Below, one piece after another: positions 34,801 to 45,787 of a stretch of DNA of 64,000 nucleotides (positions are counted from its first letter, which is position 1; each line of letters begins with the position of its first letter). Where the stretch lies: the NCBI GenBank assembly GCA_030068075.1, contig JAINVK010001077.1, positions 124,001 through 188,000 of the forward strand, read 5' to 3'. The stretch comes from Paguma larvata. Taxonomy: Eukaryota > Chordata > Mammalia > Carnivora > Viverridae. The translations under genes and the position numbers were made by a program. The notes under the pieces were generated by a model, which saw only the letters and a program-made list of their open reading frames with translations, did not search any database and had not been told where the DNA came from.

Positions 34801-35575
34801 CCCCAAATGCCAAGAAGTGTCAAGACTTTTCCACTACATTATAAATATGATTCTGCAGTCATTATTGAAATTTAACATAACTGGGGTAATTATTTGAATA
34901 GAATTTCAGAAAATTCTATCCCTAATGAAAATAACTAGAAGACAAAAGATTATAAGAAATTCTATTGTATGTTTAAAGGAAGTGCATATAGTGTAGTTTG
35001 AAAAACATATCGACAAGGGTGTTCTGAGCTTATTTAAAATCCTCAAGGCCAAGCAATGTGAGAAATAGAAGAGAAAAATTTGAAAAGGAAAAAATCCATT
35101 AAAGTTTCCCACTGGTGTTCAGCATCTATCCCTCTTCTAAAAGTGTTGCATTGCTATTTTATTTGCTTAAAATAATTTCATTTATATATTGTTTAGGATT
35201 TGTGCTTTACAGCTTGGTGCAGTGGACAAATCCCTGCTTACTTACTATCTTAGTTTTTCTGGACTTCTTTTTCCTCATCTCTTTTACTCTTGTGGTCCAG
35301 GACAGTGCTCTGTAGTTCATAAGAGCTTTCACATTTATTGTCCAAAATCACAGCCCAGGAGGTAAGTAGGCTTAAATCGAGCTGAAGTGTAGAATAGCTG
35401 AAGCACTTAACCAAGATTCCTCAAGTACAAGAATCCATTTCTGGCTCCCTTTTCCACTTACAAGCTTAAAGTCACCATGAAGTAGCATAAAACCAGGTGG
35501 AGAATCATTGTGTGCTTAAGGAAATGGAAAGAAAACCAGTGAGGTTATCCTGATCATCATTAAACCAATATGTAT
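34801..35575. other. No confident feature
   Basis: AT-rich DNA. 35330-35470 may be a degraded reverse MIR (CACAGCCCAGGAGGTAAGTA, AGCACTTAACCAAGATTCCT). Confidence 0.3.
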
Positions 35576-35579
35576 CAAT

Positions 35580-35800
35580 CAACTGTTACATGACAGCATC
35601 CGTCCTAAGCGTTGGGAGTAAGTGGGAGGCAGGAGAGACAAGGACATGCTTCCTTGGGGTTCACATTCTCTAGTGAGAAACAGACAGTCAATATGCAGGC
35701 ATGGCAGAGGGCAGTCAGCAAAGACCTCTTTGAGATGTCACATTAAGCGGAAGTCTGAATGACAAGAAGGAGGTCCCATGAGATGATCAGGGTGAGGCTT
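35580..35800 (+). mobile_element. LINE2-like relic
   Basis: CATCCGTCCTAAGCGTTGGG, GGTTCACATTCTCTAGTGAG and CAGACAGTCAATATGCAGG resemble the L2 3' region. Confidence 0.4.
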
Positions 35801-36097
35801 TCCATTCAAAAGGGACAGCTCCTCCCAAGGCACATGTGGCAGGATCACTGGCAGAACACAAGAGAACAGCAGAAGAATACTATCTGCTGCGTGGTCTAAG
35901 TGCCAAATCGTAGGGCCTTAGGAAGGGGAAGAAATATGCTTTATGTCTCAAAACAAAACATAACAAAACCCAGTCTTGCTGTTGAGTATGGAACAGAGGA
36001 ACAAGAGTAGTAGCAAGAAGGCTTCCAGCTAGGAGGCTGTCGTTGCCCCCCAGGCAAGGCACGAGGGCAACTTGGACTCAAGAAATGCTTTGGGAGG

Positions 36098-36318
36098 GGC
36101 TCCTGGGTGGCTCAGTCGGTTAAGTGTCCAACTTCGACTCAGGCCATGATCTCATGGTTCGTGGGTTCGAACCCCGCGTCGGGCTCTGTGCTGACAACTC
36201 AGAGCCTGGAGTCTGCTTCAGATTCTGTGTCTCCCTCTCTCTCTGTCCTTCCCCCTGCTAATGCTCTGTCGCTCTCTGTCTCTCTCTCTAAAACATAAAG
36301 ATTAAAAAAAAGAAGAAG
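36098..36318 (+). mobile_element. CAN-SINE, nearly intact
   Basis: Full SINE; exact TSD AGAAATGCTTTGGGA (36081-36095 and about 36317-36331). Confidence 0.95.
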
Positions 36319-36499
36319 AAATGCTTTGGGACATGCCTATAAAATGCCTGTTTTTGTCTGACCCGTTTCTGTCCCTCTATGTCTTGTTACCATCATTCTG
36401 GCACAATTTCCACTGCATTTATTCTACTTCTTTGCTTAAAGCCAGATTTGAAAGATTGATGGGGAAGAAATTTTCAAAATTAAAAATAAAAACAACTTA

Positions 36500-36706
36500 A
36501 TTTTTAAAATGTTTGTTTATTTTTGAGAGAGAGAAACAGAGAGTGAGCAGGGGAGAGGCAGAGAGAGGGAGACACAGAATCTGAGGCAGGCTCCAGGCTC
36601 CAAACTGTCAGGACAGAGCACCACTCAGGACTCGAACTCACAGAATGCAAGATCGTGACCTGAGCTGAAGTTGGACACTTAAGCGACTGAGCCACCCAGG
36701 TGCCCC
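36500..36706 (-). mobile_element. CAN-SINE
   Basis: Full reverse SINE; TSD ACTTAATTTTT on the left and CCTTAATTGTTT on the right. Confidence 0.93.
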
Positions 36707-37838
36707 CTTAATTGTTTTTTTGAATGCCTTATGTTTATCTGACATAAGCTGTTCCATTTCACCTATATTGCCTGCAAAGAACATTGTGGAATCACGTACT
36801 ACACGGTTCCTAGGCCAGGGACTTTATCCTCTTTAGTGTCCAATAAATATTATTAGTGATGATGATGAAACCAAAGCAAACCAAACCAAGTGAAAAGCAA
36901 TAGCAAAGAAACATAAGTATTATCTTTGGTTGCTGAAACACTGGGATTCCAAATTCTTCCCACTACAAACAAGCCTGGCTCCAGAGCTTCCCTGGCTGGG
37001 CTGAACACACAAGTGGGGAATAAGTGGGCTCAGATTGGAGAGCTCTCAGGAAGCAGGGACAGGAAACTGCGCAAAGCATTACAAGGCCTGCTTCTCCCCG
37101 GCAGGGGAAAAGGCGAAGTCACAGGAAGGAATGGAGTGGGGGCAGGGATATGGCCAGGCTCTTGCCCTCCAGTTCTCCCAGAGGCAATGGTGAGAGAGGA
37201 GAAATGGCACCAAGAGTCTTGTTGCAATGGCTGCTAGGGCTCAGGACATTTCCAGCAAAGCTGGGAGACAGCAGAGGAAAGCTGGGAGCTTCAGGGATCT
37301 CACTGAGGACTGAAGCTGCAATACAACCATCAAAATCATGGATGGCTGTCTTTTCTGAAGCTGGAAACGTGGCGATGGATGGAATCCCCTCTGTTTTATG
37401 CTTTCCTTTCTCTCCGTTTCCACGTCTGCTCCCCGCCCCCATGCAGCTGAGTGCTAGCAGGTGAGATGCAGACAAGACAGAAGGAAGGAGTTGTTTCTGT
37501 GGGCCTGTGCGCTGTAGGTGGTGCTCCTGGTGTGCTGGATGACACAGCAGCAGCTGTGACCTGTGGGTCCCTTCCTACATGCCAGGCACCTGCACAGAAC
37601 TGTGGCATCTGGTCCCCATGACAACCTGTGAGGAGGATGTTGCACATGGGAATTTTATGTCAGGACGCTGGGGCTCAGGGGGGCCGAGTGCTATTCCCAC
37701 GACCCTATGAAGTGGCACAGCAGCTTTATCTAACAAAGTTTGTGGCCTTGTCACAATGCTGACTTTCAGCATCCCTGAGACTGAACAGCTTGTATGACTA
37801 GCCACGAATAAGGCTAATAGCTAATAAAGACTAGTCCT
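36707..37838. other. No recognised gene
   Basis: GC-richer intergenic DNA. GGCCAGGGACTTTATCCTC near 36813 is probably an L2 3' end. Open frames of 103-146 codons at 36926-37475 overlap on both strands and have no recognisable domain. Confidence 0.3.
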
Positions 37839-37839
37839 C

Positions 37840-38060
37840 ATTTACTGACTGCTTCCACGTGTCAGGCACCGTGCTCAATGTTTATTCATTGATGCGTAGT
37901 ATTTCACGGATTCTGCGCAGAACCTCTGGATTACTAATCCTTGTGTAGATGAAGAAAGTGAAGGTCAGAGAGTGAGGGGCCTGGCTATAGTCATAACCTG
38001 AAGAGCTTAACCTCTTCATAACCCACTCATAACCTGAAGAGCCAGGGTTCAGACCCAGCT
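37840..38060 (-). mobile_element. MIR
   Basis: Reverse MIR with GTCAGGCACCGTGCTCAATG, AGATGAAGAAAGTGAAGGTC and GTTCAGACCCAGCTGGCC. TCATAACCTGAAGAGC occurs twice (37991-38006, 38028-38043), a local duplication. Confidence 0.65.
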
Positions 38061-38698
38061 GGCCTCCCCCTCCCAACCCTGCTGGAGCCGCATTGCACCT
38101 GGTGCACAGATGGGACTGACCATCTCCCAACGTCAGTGGTGTTCTGAAAAGACCCTGAAGACATGGGGGTGCCCTGCTTTCCCCACCGTGTTTGAGAATC
38201 ACGGTTGTGGCGTCCATGTAATCGGAAGCACATAATCCGTTCGTGGATTCTTATTTGCTCAAGATCATGCACCTCGTATGACTTGAATACCTATATATTT
38301 TGTCCATGTGGTTTATTCATTTACAGGAAGCTAATTCTGTCAAGGCTGGATGAAATGTTCTTTGCTTGGCCCTATTCTGGCTCGTGCTAACAGAGCAGCG
38401 TCATCTACTGGTGACTTCCTTGAACTACATCAGAAAGCCTTTGGGGCGTGGCTGTGGCCTTCAGCTAGAGGGACAATCAGGGTGCATGGCAGGTTTGGGT
38501 CAGGGGAAGGGAAGACAGTCCTCGGGGCACAGGAAGGGCGTGGGGTAGTAGGAGTCAAAGTGCGGCTGCTGAGCATCTGTTTTAGCCATTGCACTGTGAT
38601 TCTCAGGGTAATGTGGCCGGACCTTTTATTAAATTTGACATCAGGGAAAAGCACCCCCAGCAGTGCAGCTGAGAACTGAAGTAACCCACAGCTGGCAT
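38061..38698. other. No recognised feature
   Basis: Intergenic DNA; overlapping open frames without domain support. Confidence 0.3.
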
Positions 38699-38982
38699 AT
38701 ATTATGGTTTTGTCTCTTACATGTATATCCTGATTTTGAGTTAATTTTTGTATATGATGTGAGGTAAGGGTCAAGTTTCATTTTTACGGATAGGCTCTTC
38801 CAAGTGTTTCCCGTACTATTTGTTAAAAATATCTTTTCTCTATTGGATTGCCTTGTCTCCTCTGTCAAAACTCAGTTGTCCATGTAGTTGTGAGTACATT
38901 ATGAACTCGGTGTTCTGTTCATTGATCGCTATCTTCCTGGATGATTGCTCTTCTACAGTAAGCCTTGAAACTAGGGAGTGAG

Positions 38983-39203
38983 GGGGCTTCTGGGTGGCTC
39001 AGTCAGTTAAGTGACTGACTCTTTATTTTGGCTCAGGTCACGATCTCACGGTTCATGAATTCAAGCCCCCGCATTGGGCTCTGCACTGACAGTGTGAAGC
39101 CTGCTTGGGATTCTCTCTCTGCCTCTCTCTCTCTGTTCCTGCCCGCTTGTGCTTTCTCTCTCTCAAGAGAAATAAATAAACTTAAAAAAAAACATTTTAA
39201 AAA
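38983..39203 (+). mobile_element. CAN-SINE
   Basis: Full SINE; TSD GAAACTAGGGAGTGA on the left and GAAACTAGGTAGTGA on the right. Confidence 0.93.
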
Positions 39204-39332
39204 GAAACTAGGTAGTGAAAGTCCTGCAACTCTTTTCTCTTTCAACATTATTTGGCTGTCCTAAGCCTTCTGCATTTCTGTATAAATGTTGGAATCACCT
39301 TGGTGATTTCTTTAAAATGTCCTGCTATGCTG

Positions 39333-39508
39333 AGGCCCCTGGGTGGTTCAGTTGGTTAAGCATCTGGTTCTTGGTTTCAGCTCAAGTCATGATCTCACAG
39401 TTCATGAGTTTGAGTCCTGAGTGGGGCTCCGTGCTGACAGTGCTTGGAACTCTCTCTCTCCCCAACTCTCCCTACCCTTCCCCTGATCTTAACTTAAACT
39501 TAAAAAAA
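39333..39508 (+). mobile_element. CAN-SINE
   Basis: Slightly shortened SINE; TSD TCCTGCTATG on the left and TTCTGCTATG on the right. Confidence 0.9.
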
Positions 39509-39705
39509 GTTCTGCTATGACTTTATTGGGAATTCACTGAATCTATACATCGGTTACATTGAGTGGACAGCAATACGGAGTCCTCAAATCTGTGAGCATG
39601 GTATAGCTCTTATGTGTATTTATGTGTATTCTTTCATTTCTTTTGTAGTTTTCAGGGTACGGGTCTTGCATATCTTTTGTCAAATTCATCCCTAAGTACT
39701 AATCT

Positions 39706-40545
39706 TTCTACAAAGATACACAAATGGCCAAAAACAAATGAAAAGATGCTCAATAGCCTTAGTCTTAGGGGAATGCAAATTAAAATTACTACTTCACACC
39801 CACCAGGAGGACCATAATTTTAAAAAAGAAAATAACAAGTATTGGAGAGGATGTGGAAAAATTAGAACCATCGTGTGTTACTAGTGAGAATACACAATGG
39901 TGCTGCCTCTGTGTGAAACAGTTTGGTGGTTCCTCAATAAGTTAAACATAGAATAACCATGTGATCCAGGAATTTCACTCTTAGATACGGACCCCAAATT
40001 TGAAATCAGATATTGAAGCAAAACTTGTACATGAATGTTCATAGCAGCACATTTCATAATAGCCAAAAGGTGGAAACAACACAAATGTCCATCAACACGT
40101 GAATGGATAAGCAAAGTGTATATCCATACAATGGAATGTTATTCACCCCTAAAAAGGAACGAAGGACTGACATATGTAACAATGTGGATGAACCTCCAAA
40201 ACATTATGCTACGTTAAAGAAATCAGACATAAAAGGTCACAAATTGTATGATTCCATTTTCGTAAAATATACAGAACAGGCATATACATAGAGACATAAA
40301 GCATATTTTAGGCTGTCAAGGGCTGGGGTAGGGAGGGAATGGGTAGTGATAGCTTAATGGGTATGGTGTTTGCATTTTGGGGTGATGAAAATGTTCTGGA
40401 ACTTGATACTGGTGACAGTGGCACAATATTGTGAATGTACTTCATGCCACTGGATTGTATATTTTAAAACGGTTACAATGGTAAATGTGATATGCATTGT
40501 TAATATTATATGTATTTTGTATATATGTATTTGTAATTTTTAAAG
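39706..40545 (+). mobile_element. L1 3' end (ORF2 end and 3'UTR), sense
   Basis: Sense L1: AATGGCCAAAAACAAATGAA, GGAATGCAAATTAAAATTAC, CATCAACACGTGAATGGAT, CAATGGAATGTTATTCACCC and the 3'UTR GGCTGGGGTAGGGAGGGAAT to TTTAAAACGGTTACAATGG. It sits between two antisense L1 stretches. Confidence 0.85.
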
Positions 40546-40696
40546 ATTATATGTATTTTGCCAGAATTAAATAATCAATTGATCATAAATGTAGGGATGT
40601 GTTTACAGTTTCTCAATCCGTTCCACTTATTTATGCACTTATCTTTTCAAAATTACCACACCGTCTTTATTACTGTGCTTTAAAATAGGTTTTGAG

Positions 40697-40920
40697 GGGC
40701 GCCTGGGTGGCTCAGTCAGTTAAGTGTCTGACTTTGGCTCAGCTCATGATCTCACGGTTTGTGAGTTCGAGCCCCGCATCGGGCTCTGTGCTGACAGCTT
40801 GGAGCCTGGAGCCTGCTTTGGATTCCGTGTCTCCCTCTCTCTGCCCCTCCCCAACTCGCACTCTGTCTCTCTCTCTCTCTCTCAAAAATAAATAAACATT
40901 AAAAAAAATTTTTTTAAATA
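40697..40920 (+). mobile_element. CAN-SINE, nearly intact
   Basis: Full SINE; TSD TAGGTTTTGAGGGG-like on both sides (before 40697 and 40926-40938). Confidence 0.95.
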
Positions 40921-40938
40921 TAAAGTAGGTTTTGAGGG

Positions 40939-41174
40939 GAGCACCCGGGTGGCTCAGTCAGTTAAGTGTCTGACTTCAGCTAAAGTCATGATCTCACAGT
41001 CCCTGGTTTCGAGCCCCATGTCTGTCTCTATGCTGACAACTCAGAGCCTGGAGCCTGCTTCGAGTTCTGTGTCTCCCTCTCTCTCTGCCCCTCCCCTGCT
41101 CACTCTCTGTCTCTCTCTCTCTCTCTCAAAAATAAATAAACATTAAAAAATAAAATACTAAAATAAAATAAAAT
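40939..41174 (+). mobile_element. CAN-SINE, nearly intact, same target
   Basis: Second full SINE; GTTTTGAGG occurs before it and again at about 41177, after the (AAAAT)n tail. Confidence 0.95.
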
Positions 41175-41187
41175 AAGTTTTGAGGAG

Positions 41188-41251
41188 TGATCATGATCTG
41201 AGCCAAAATCAAGAGTTGGACGTTTAACCAACTGAACCAGCCAGGCGCCCC
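41188..41251 (-). mobile_element. CAN-SINE head fragment
   Basis: Only the reverse head is present: ATCATGATCTGAGCCAAAAT to CAGCCAGGCGCCCC. Confidence 0.85.
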
Positions 41252-41576
41252 AGGTAACTTTCTTAATTTCATTTTTTGAATTTTTGTTGCTAGTGTATAG
41301 AGATAGAATTCCTATCTTAATATTGATCTTGTGTCCTGTGGCCTTACCAAATATGTCTATGGATCTAGTAGCTTTTTTCTCTGCGTGCATTTCTTGGGAT
41401 TTTCTCTGTATAGGATCATCTGTGAATAAAGGTAGTTTAATTTCTTCCTTTCCAATCAGAATGGTGGAGTGGGGGGCTCTTCCACTGGCTAGAACCTCCA
41501 GTTTTATGTTGAATTGAGATGGCAAAAGTGGACATCCTGTACTCTTCCCAGTATGAGGGAAAACCTTCATTGTTTT

Positions 41577-41796
41577 TTAAGTTTATTTATCTATTTCGAG
41601 TGAGACAGAGAGAGACAGAGAGAGACCAGGAGAAGGGCAGAGAGAGAGAGATTGGGAGAGAGAGAACCCCACGCAGGCTCCATGCTATCAGTGCAGAGCC
41701 TGACTTGGGGCTCGATCTTACCGACCGTGAGTGAGATTATGTCCTGATTCTAAACCAAGAATTGGATGCTTAACTGACCGAACAGCCCCGGCACCC
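41577..41796 (-). mobile_element. CAN-SINE
   Basis: Reverse SINE; TSD GAAAACCTTCATT on the left and GAAACCTCCATT on the right. Confidence 0.92.
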
Positions 41797-42099
41797 CGAA
41801 ACCTCCATTCTTTCACCATTCAGTACTATGCACACTGTACGATTATGTAGATATTCTTCAGCAGGCGGAGGAAATTAATTCCTTTCTATACCAAATTTGT
41901 TGAAAAATTTTATCAAGTGTGGGTGTTGGATTTTGTCAAATCTGTCTTCTGCACCTATTGCAACGGTCACGTTTCCCCCCTTCCTGTATTAATATGGACT
42001 ACAACATTCATTGATTTTAAGATGTTAAACCAATGTTGCATTCCAGGGAGAAATCCCACTTGGTCATGGTGTATATCTCTAGGGTGTTTGGACCAGGCC

Positions 42100-45000
42100 C
42101 GCCTGGTCATCCTACTTACATTCACACAGGGTGTTGTCCATGAGGCAGGGAAAAGAGAATCACGGTGTTGGGGCTGTGGAGCCGCCAGAATTTTATAGGG
42201 CTGCGGCCTTGCACGAAAGCATTCCATGACAGGATCTCATCTTCCCAAAGACACCACACAGAAGCCCCTTGTCCCCCTAAAGCACACACAGGGGCACACA
42301 CCCCAGCCCATTTCTCTATGCCTGCCATGTTTGCTATGTCATCAGCGACATCCTTGCAGTCCACCTTTTAGTGGCCACAAGCGCTCCCATTGTCTGGATG
42401 GGACCCTATGTGAGGAGCGCTGAGAGGCACCCAGCTTGGGGCACGTGCCTGTTCCAGGGATGGCAGCAGTGTTCTGAGGTGGGTACAGAGCAGGAGGCCC
42501 TGAGAGGCTGCCGTGACCTTAGGGGATCCACGAGGCAGAGGCTTTGAGAGAGGCATGATGTGTGCTTCCTTTGTGTGGGCGGGCCACACAAGTGGGGGAG
42601 ACGATGGCATCTTGCTCAGGCTTGGGACTAGGACTGTGATCTTCTTCCACAGGAGGGTGGACTCTGTGGAAGGGGACTGCCTGAGGCAGCCCGGTGCCCA
42701 GCCAAGGACTATCTCAGTCCCTTTGTCCCCCAAGTAAGGATCCTCTCCAGAGGGGCTCCCTTACCCCTGGTCCAGGCTGCAAGGGTGACTCCATCTTGTG
42801 TGCATGAGGGGTATGTTCCCAAGTCTGAGACAGCTGGGCTTGCATCCACCTAAGCCCCAAATTCTCCTGTCCCACTGAAGTGGTGAGGATGCTGGCAGGG
42901 AAGCCCGTAGGGGCTTCCCTCCCCTGCATTGCCCCAGAGCTCTTGTAGTTCCAGCATGCTGGATCTCCCTGATTTGAGATCTCAGTGATTTGAGTGCTTG
43001 TTTCCCAAACACTCGGGTATTTGAAGCCAAGTGGTCAAGGCATATGTCTGTCGCTGGTACACGGCCAGGGGCCACATTTAACTTGCTCGCCTTTGTATCC
43101 TGAAATCCCGCCCCGGAGTCTGGCGCTGAGTGGGTGACTCAGGGGACGCCAGCGTGGGCGTCTTGTGTCGGTGGGCCCCCGTGAAAACTGAGAGGGTTTG
43201 CTGCGGTGGATGGCGTCCCTGCTCTGAAATGCATTCATCGGATGAGCTGCGCGCTTGTCTGTGCCAAGCACTGGGCCCAGGGCCTTAGGGACATTCGTGC
43301 CGTTTGATCCTCAGAAAACCCTCACGAGGGAAGTCAGAGTATCGTCACGTCCGCTTTACAGCCAGGTCAGGGAGACACGAGCAGGGGAGAGGGGGCACCC
43401 GGCTGGTCTCCCCCAGGCCCGGAGGCCCAGCAGCCACTCCCTGACGTGTGTGCCTCTGCCTCTGAGGCACTTCCTTCCACAGGATAAGTGTATCTTTGGT
43501 CAGCGTCATCCTCCCAGCTGGGACCGGGCCTTCCCGGTGCCCGAATCTCATGCAGCTTCTCTGCCAGCAGAGCCCCGTAGAGGTGCCCGAGTCAGCCACA
43601 GAAGGCTGCAGCTTAGCCCTTTTCTCTCCCCTTCCTCCATCGGAGGGCAGGGCACTGAGGGTAGGTGTGTGTGTGGGGTGGTGCTGCAAGCAGTGCCAGG
43701 TCCCGTGTGAGGAAGGAATTAGAGTATCATACATAAGCTGCCCGCAGTGTCACAACGCACACAGCACAACTATGCAAAGAAGCCAATAGGGCAGACAGAG
43801 GATATGGTGGGGGCGCTCCCCAGGTTGTAAGCCAGCTGCAAACCCAGAGAGGTGGAGAGAGAGGGAATCTTGGGGTGACCCCTGTGCTCCAGATGGGAAG
43901 TGGAGGTACTGTGTAATCTCCTGGTTTACAGTAGAGATAGGAATAAGATCTTCTAAATTCTAAACTCAAATTTCTCCAATAAAGGCAGCCATAGAACCCT
44001 GGAGAAATGGCTGAAGAAATGGCATTTCCAATTTCCAACAAAACAAATCAAAGAACCACACATTGAACATGACAAAGATGGGCTGTTGATACTGATAGAG
44101 CATAGGTATCAGGAGGATGTACAGTCCAAGCCATATGCATAGAACAACCACAGTGAGCTCTGGGGAGAACTCCAGAACAATCTGAGAGGTGAGCCATCCA
44201 GAAGTGGGCGGCGGGCAAGTGACAGGTGCGAGGGAACTCATACGCCAGGCTGGTCTTGGCACCTGCAGCATGAGGACATCTCCACAAACCCACCGGCCTG
44301 AGACTCAAGGGTTGTAGTGAGGCTTTCGCTGGGTTCGGTCACAGATACCATCGAGAGAGGCCAGGCAACACCTCAGTCTCGGAAGGCTGCGATCTGGGAA
44401 CAGCTCCTAGGCAGGGACAGTGGGCAGAACATGTACTCCAAGGACAGGGGAGGGGGTGAGGAGACTCCGATTGCCCAGGGCAAGCTCAAGGGTCAACCGT
44501 GGACCACATCCTCAGCATGACCTCCTCCAAAGACGGCCATGGGGATGATGGGGAGATTAGGGGATCAAAGCACCCAGCATGGCACCTGGTGCTGGGCAGG
44601 CTCTCGCTACTCGCCAGTGTCTTCACTTGGTTTCCTCTCCTCATAGTGACAAGGCTGCTCCAGGTGAGACCTGAGGGCAAATGTTGAATAGCCATCAACA
44701 CGCTGAATGTTCACAGCCACCCTGAAGGCTCCCTACTGATGACGCATGAGTGCACGTGGCCGGCCTGGGGTCATGCAGTGGTCCGTGGAAGAGCTGGGCA
44801 CAGGATGCCACCCTTAACTACAGTGGAAGCTGCTTGCCTCGCTAGGTGGCAGGGAAGGGTGGTGCTCCGTCACCAGTGTGCCTGGGTCCCTGAGCTCTGG
44901 TCTGACCCTCCCATCTTGGTGGTGACAGGCTATCTGATCCCTGGGCTGGGTTCAGGACCATCAGGATCTGAACAGGACCATCTGGACAAAGCAGTGGGAA

Positions 45001-45560
45001 GTTCAGGGTGCTGGCTGGGACTGGGGTCCATCCCTCCTGTGGTGGCAGGTGTTGGAAGGGTTGCCCCTGTCAGGATGCTCCAGCAGGTGGAGCACACTCA
45101 GGCTGTGCTCCTCAGTGTGACCATGACCTGCAGCCTCAGGATGCCTCCCCCTGGGGATGGTGGGCCTTCCTTCTTCACCTCAGCCACTGCAGCCCAGGCC
45201 CCTTCACCACCCCTCTCACCCCTGTCTCTGCCTGACTGCCCATCCTTAGCCCTGCAGCAGCCTCGGACCCTATGTCCAGGCTTCTCTGGGAAAGCACTGA
45301 AGGGACAGTTCGGGTCTCAGATGGGGGGAAGGGGTGCAGGCTTCCAGTCCCTGTGATTTATCTTTTCCAAATCTGGGCGGCCACCTGGCCGGCAGGGAGG
45401 CAAGGAGGACATTGCTCTGCTGTTGCAGAGGGGCCTCCAGGTGACCCAAATTATGTGCAGAGAACCCATTTCACCCCACCTCTCCCAGCTCTCCCTCAAG
45501 ATTCGACTGCATTAAGTGCTTTCTGATACCAAGGTGACGTCACTGGCTATTGCACCACAC
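42100..45560. other. GC-rich, SINE-free non-coding block
   Basis: I see no CAN-SINE, L1 or gene here, apart from a probable MIR piece at 43255-43380. Open frames such as 44739-45356 (plus, 205 codons) and 43255-43710 have no recognisable domain and overlap frames on the other strand. The block is continuous with the region downstream of the SMIM10L2-like gene. It may hold regulatory DNA or exons of an unrecognised non-coding RNA. Confidence 0.5.
43255..43380 (-). mobile_element. MIR fragment
   Basis: The segment resembles the MIR 3' half read in reverse: a GCCAAGCACTGGGC motif, then TTTGATCCTCA, then CTTTACAGCCAGG. It is old and degenerate. Confidence 0.45.
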
Positions 45561-45580
45561 GACAAGAAGGGGCCTCCGGT

Positions 45581-45596
45581 TTTATTTTATTTTATT
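45581..45596 (-). terminator. Candidate polyadenylation signal cluster, minus strand
   Basis: The plus strand reads as overlapping TTTATT units, giving about three consecutive AATAAA hexamers on the minus strand. An A-run on the minus strand (T-run 45609-45625) precedes them. The next bases in the minus direction (about 45560-45575) are where cleavage would be expected. This is the first strong signal cluster downstream of the SMIM10L2-like stop codon that I noticed. Confidence 0.45.
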
Positions 45597-45778
45597 GAAC
45601 TCAAGGAGTTTTTTTTTTTTTTTTTAACTTAGAGTGACAAGATTTGACAATACCAGAAACGAGAACATTTCTCAGCAGACGGTGCTAACCAGTACAGTTA
45701 ATCACACGCAGGAAAGTGACACTCATCTTATTCAGCTTATTCAGTGTAAAAGCTTCGCTGCCTGGAAAACAGACTGGG

Positions 45779-45787
45779 AATAAATAA
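45779..45787 (+). other. Plus-strand AATAAATAAA motif
   Basis: An isolated overlapping AATAAA pair on the plus strand inside the inferred minus-strand UTR. It could serve a plus-strand transcript but no plus-strand gene is seen. Confidence 0.2.

Larger units (their letters stand above)
38700..39704 (-). mobile_element. L1 ORF2 3' region, antisense, with two SINEs
   Basis: Read on the plus strand it follows the common antisense L1 order: GTCAAAACTCAGTTGTCCAT, then GTGAAAGTCCTGCAACTC, then CTTTTGTCAAATTCATCCCT. SINEs interrupt at 38983-39203 and 39333-39508. Confidence 0.8.
40555..42095 (-). mobile_element. L1 ORF2, antisense, with four SINE copies
   Basis: Starts again at the CAATTGATCATAAATGTAG segment, equivalent to about 38865, so it is a second copy or duplicated part. 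It continues with CTAGTGTATAGAGATAGAAT, GGATTTTCTCTGTATAGGAT, GTGTTGGATTTTGTCAAATC and ATGTTAAACCAATGTTGCAT. ORF2 is degenerate. Confidence 0.8.

Noticed and set aside
40692..40760. tRNA gene-like heads with A and B box motifs
   Set aside because: They belong to tRNA-Lys-derived SINEs and lack a complete cloverleaf tRNA.
43966..44271. 101-codon minus-strand frame with a hydrophobic stretch
   Set aside because: No conserved family recognised and no promoter or splice context. The hydrophobicity comes from an AT-rich patch.
44739..45356. 205-codon plus-strand open frame
   Set aside because: No family resemblance, no exon signals seen, and similar frames occur on the other strand. It is treated as a composition effect.
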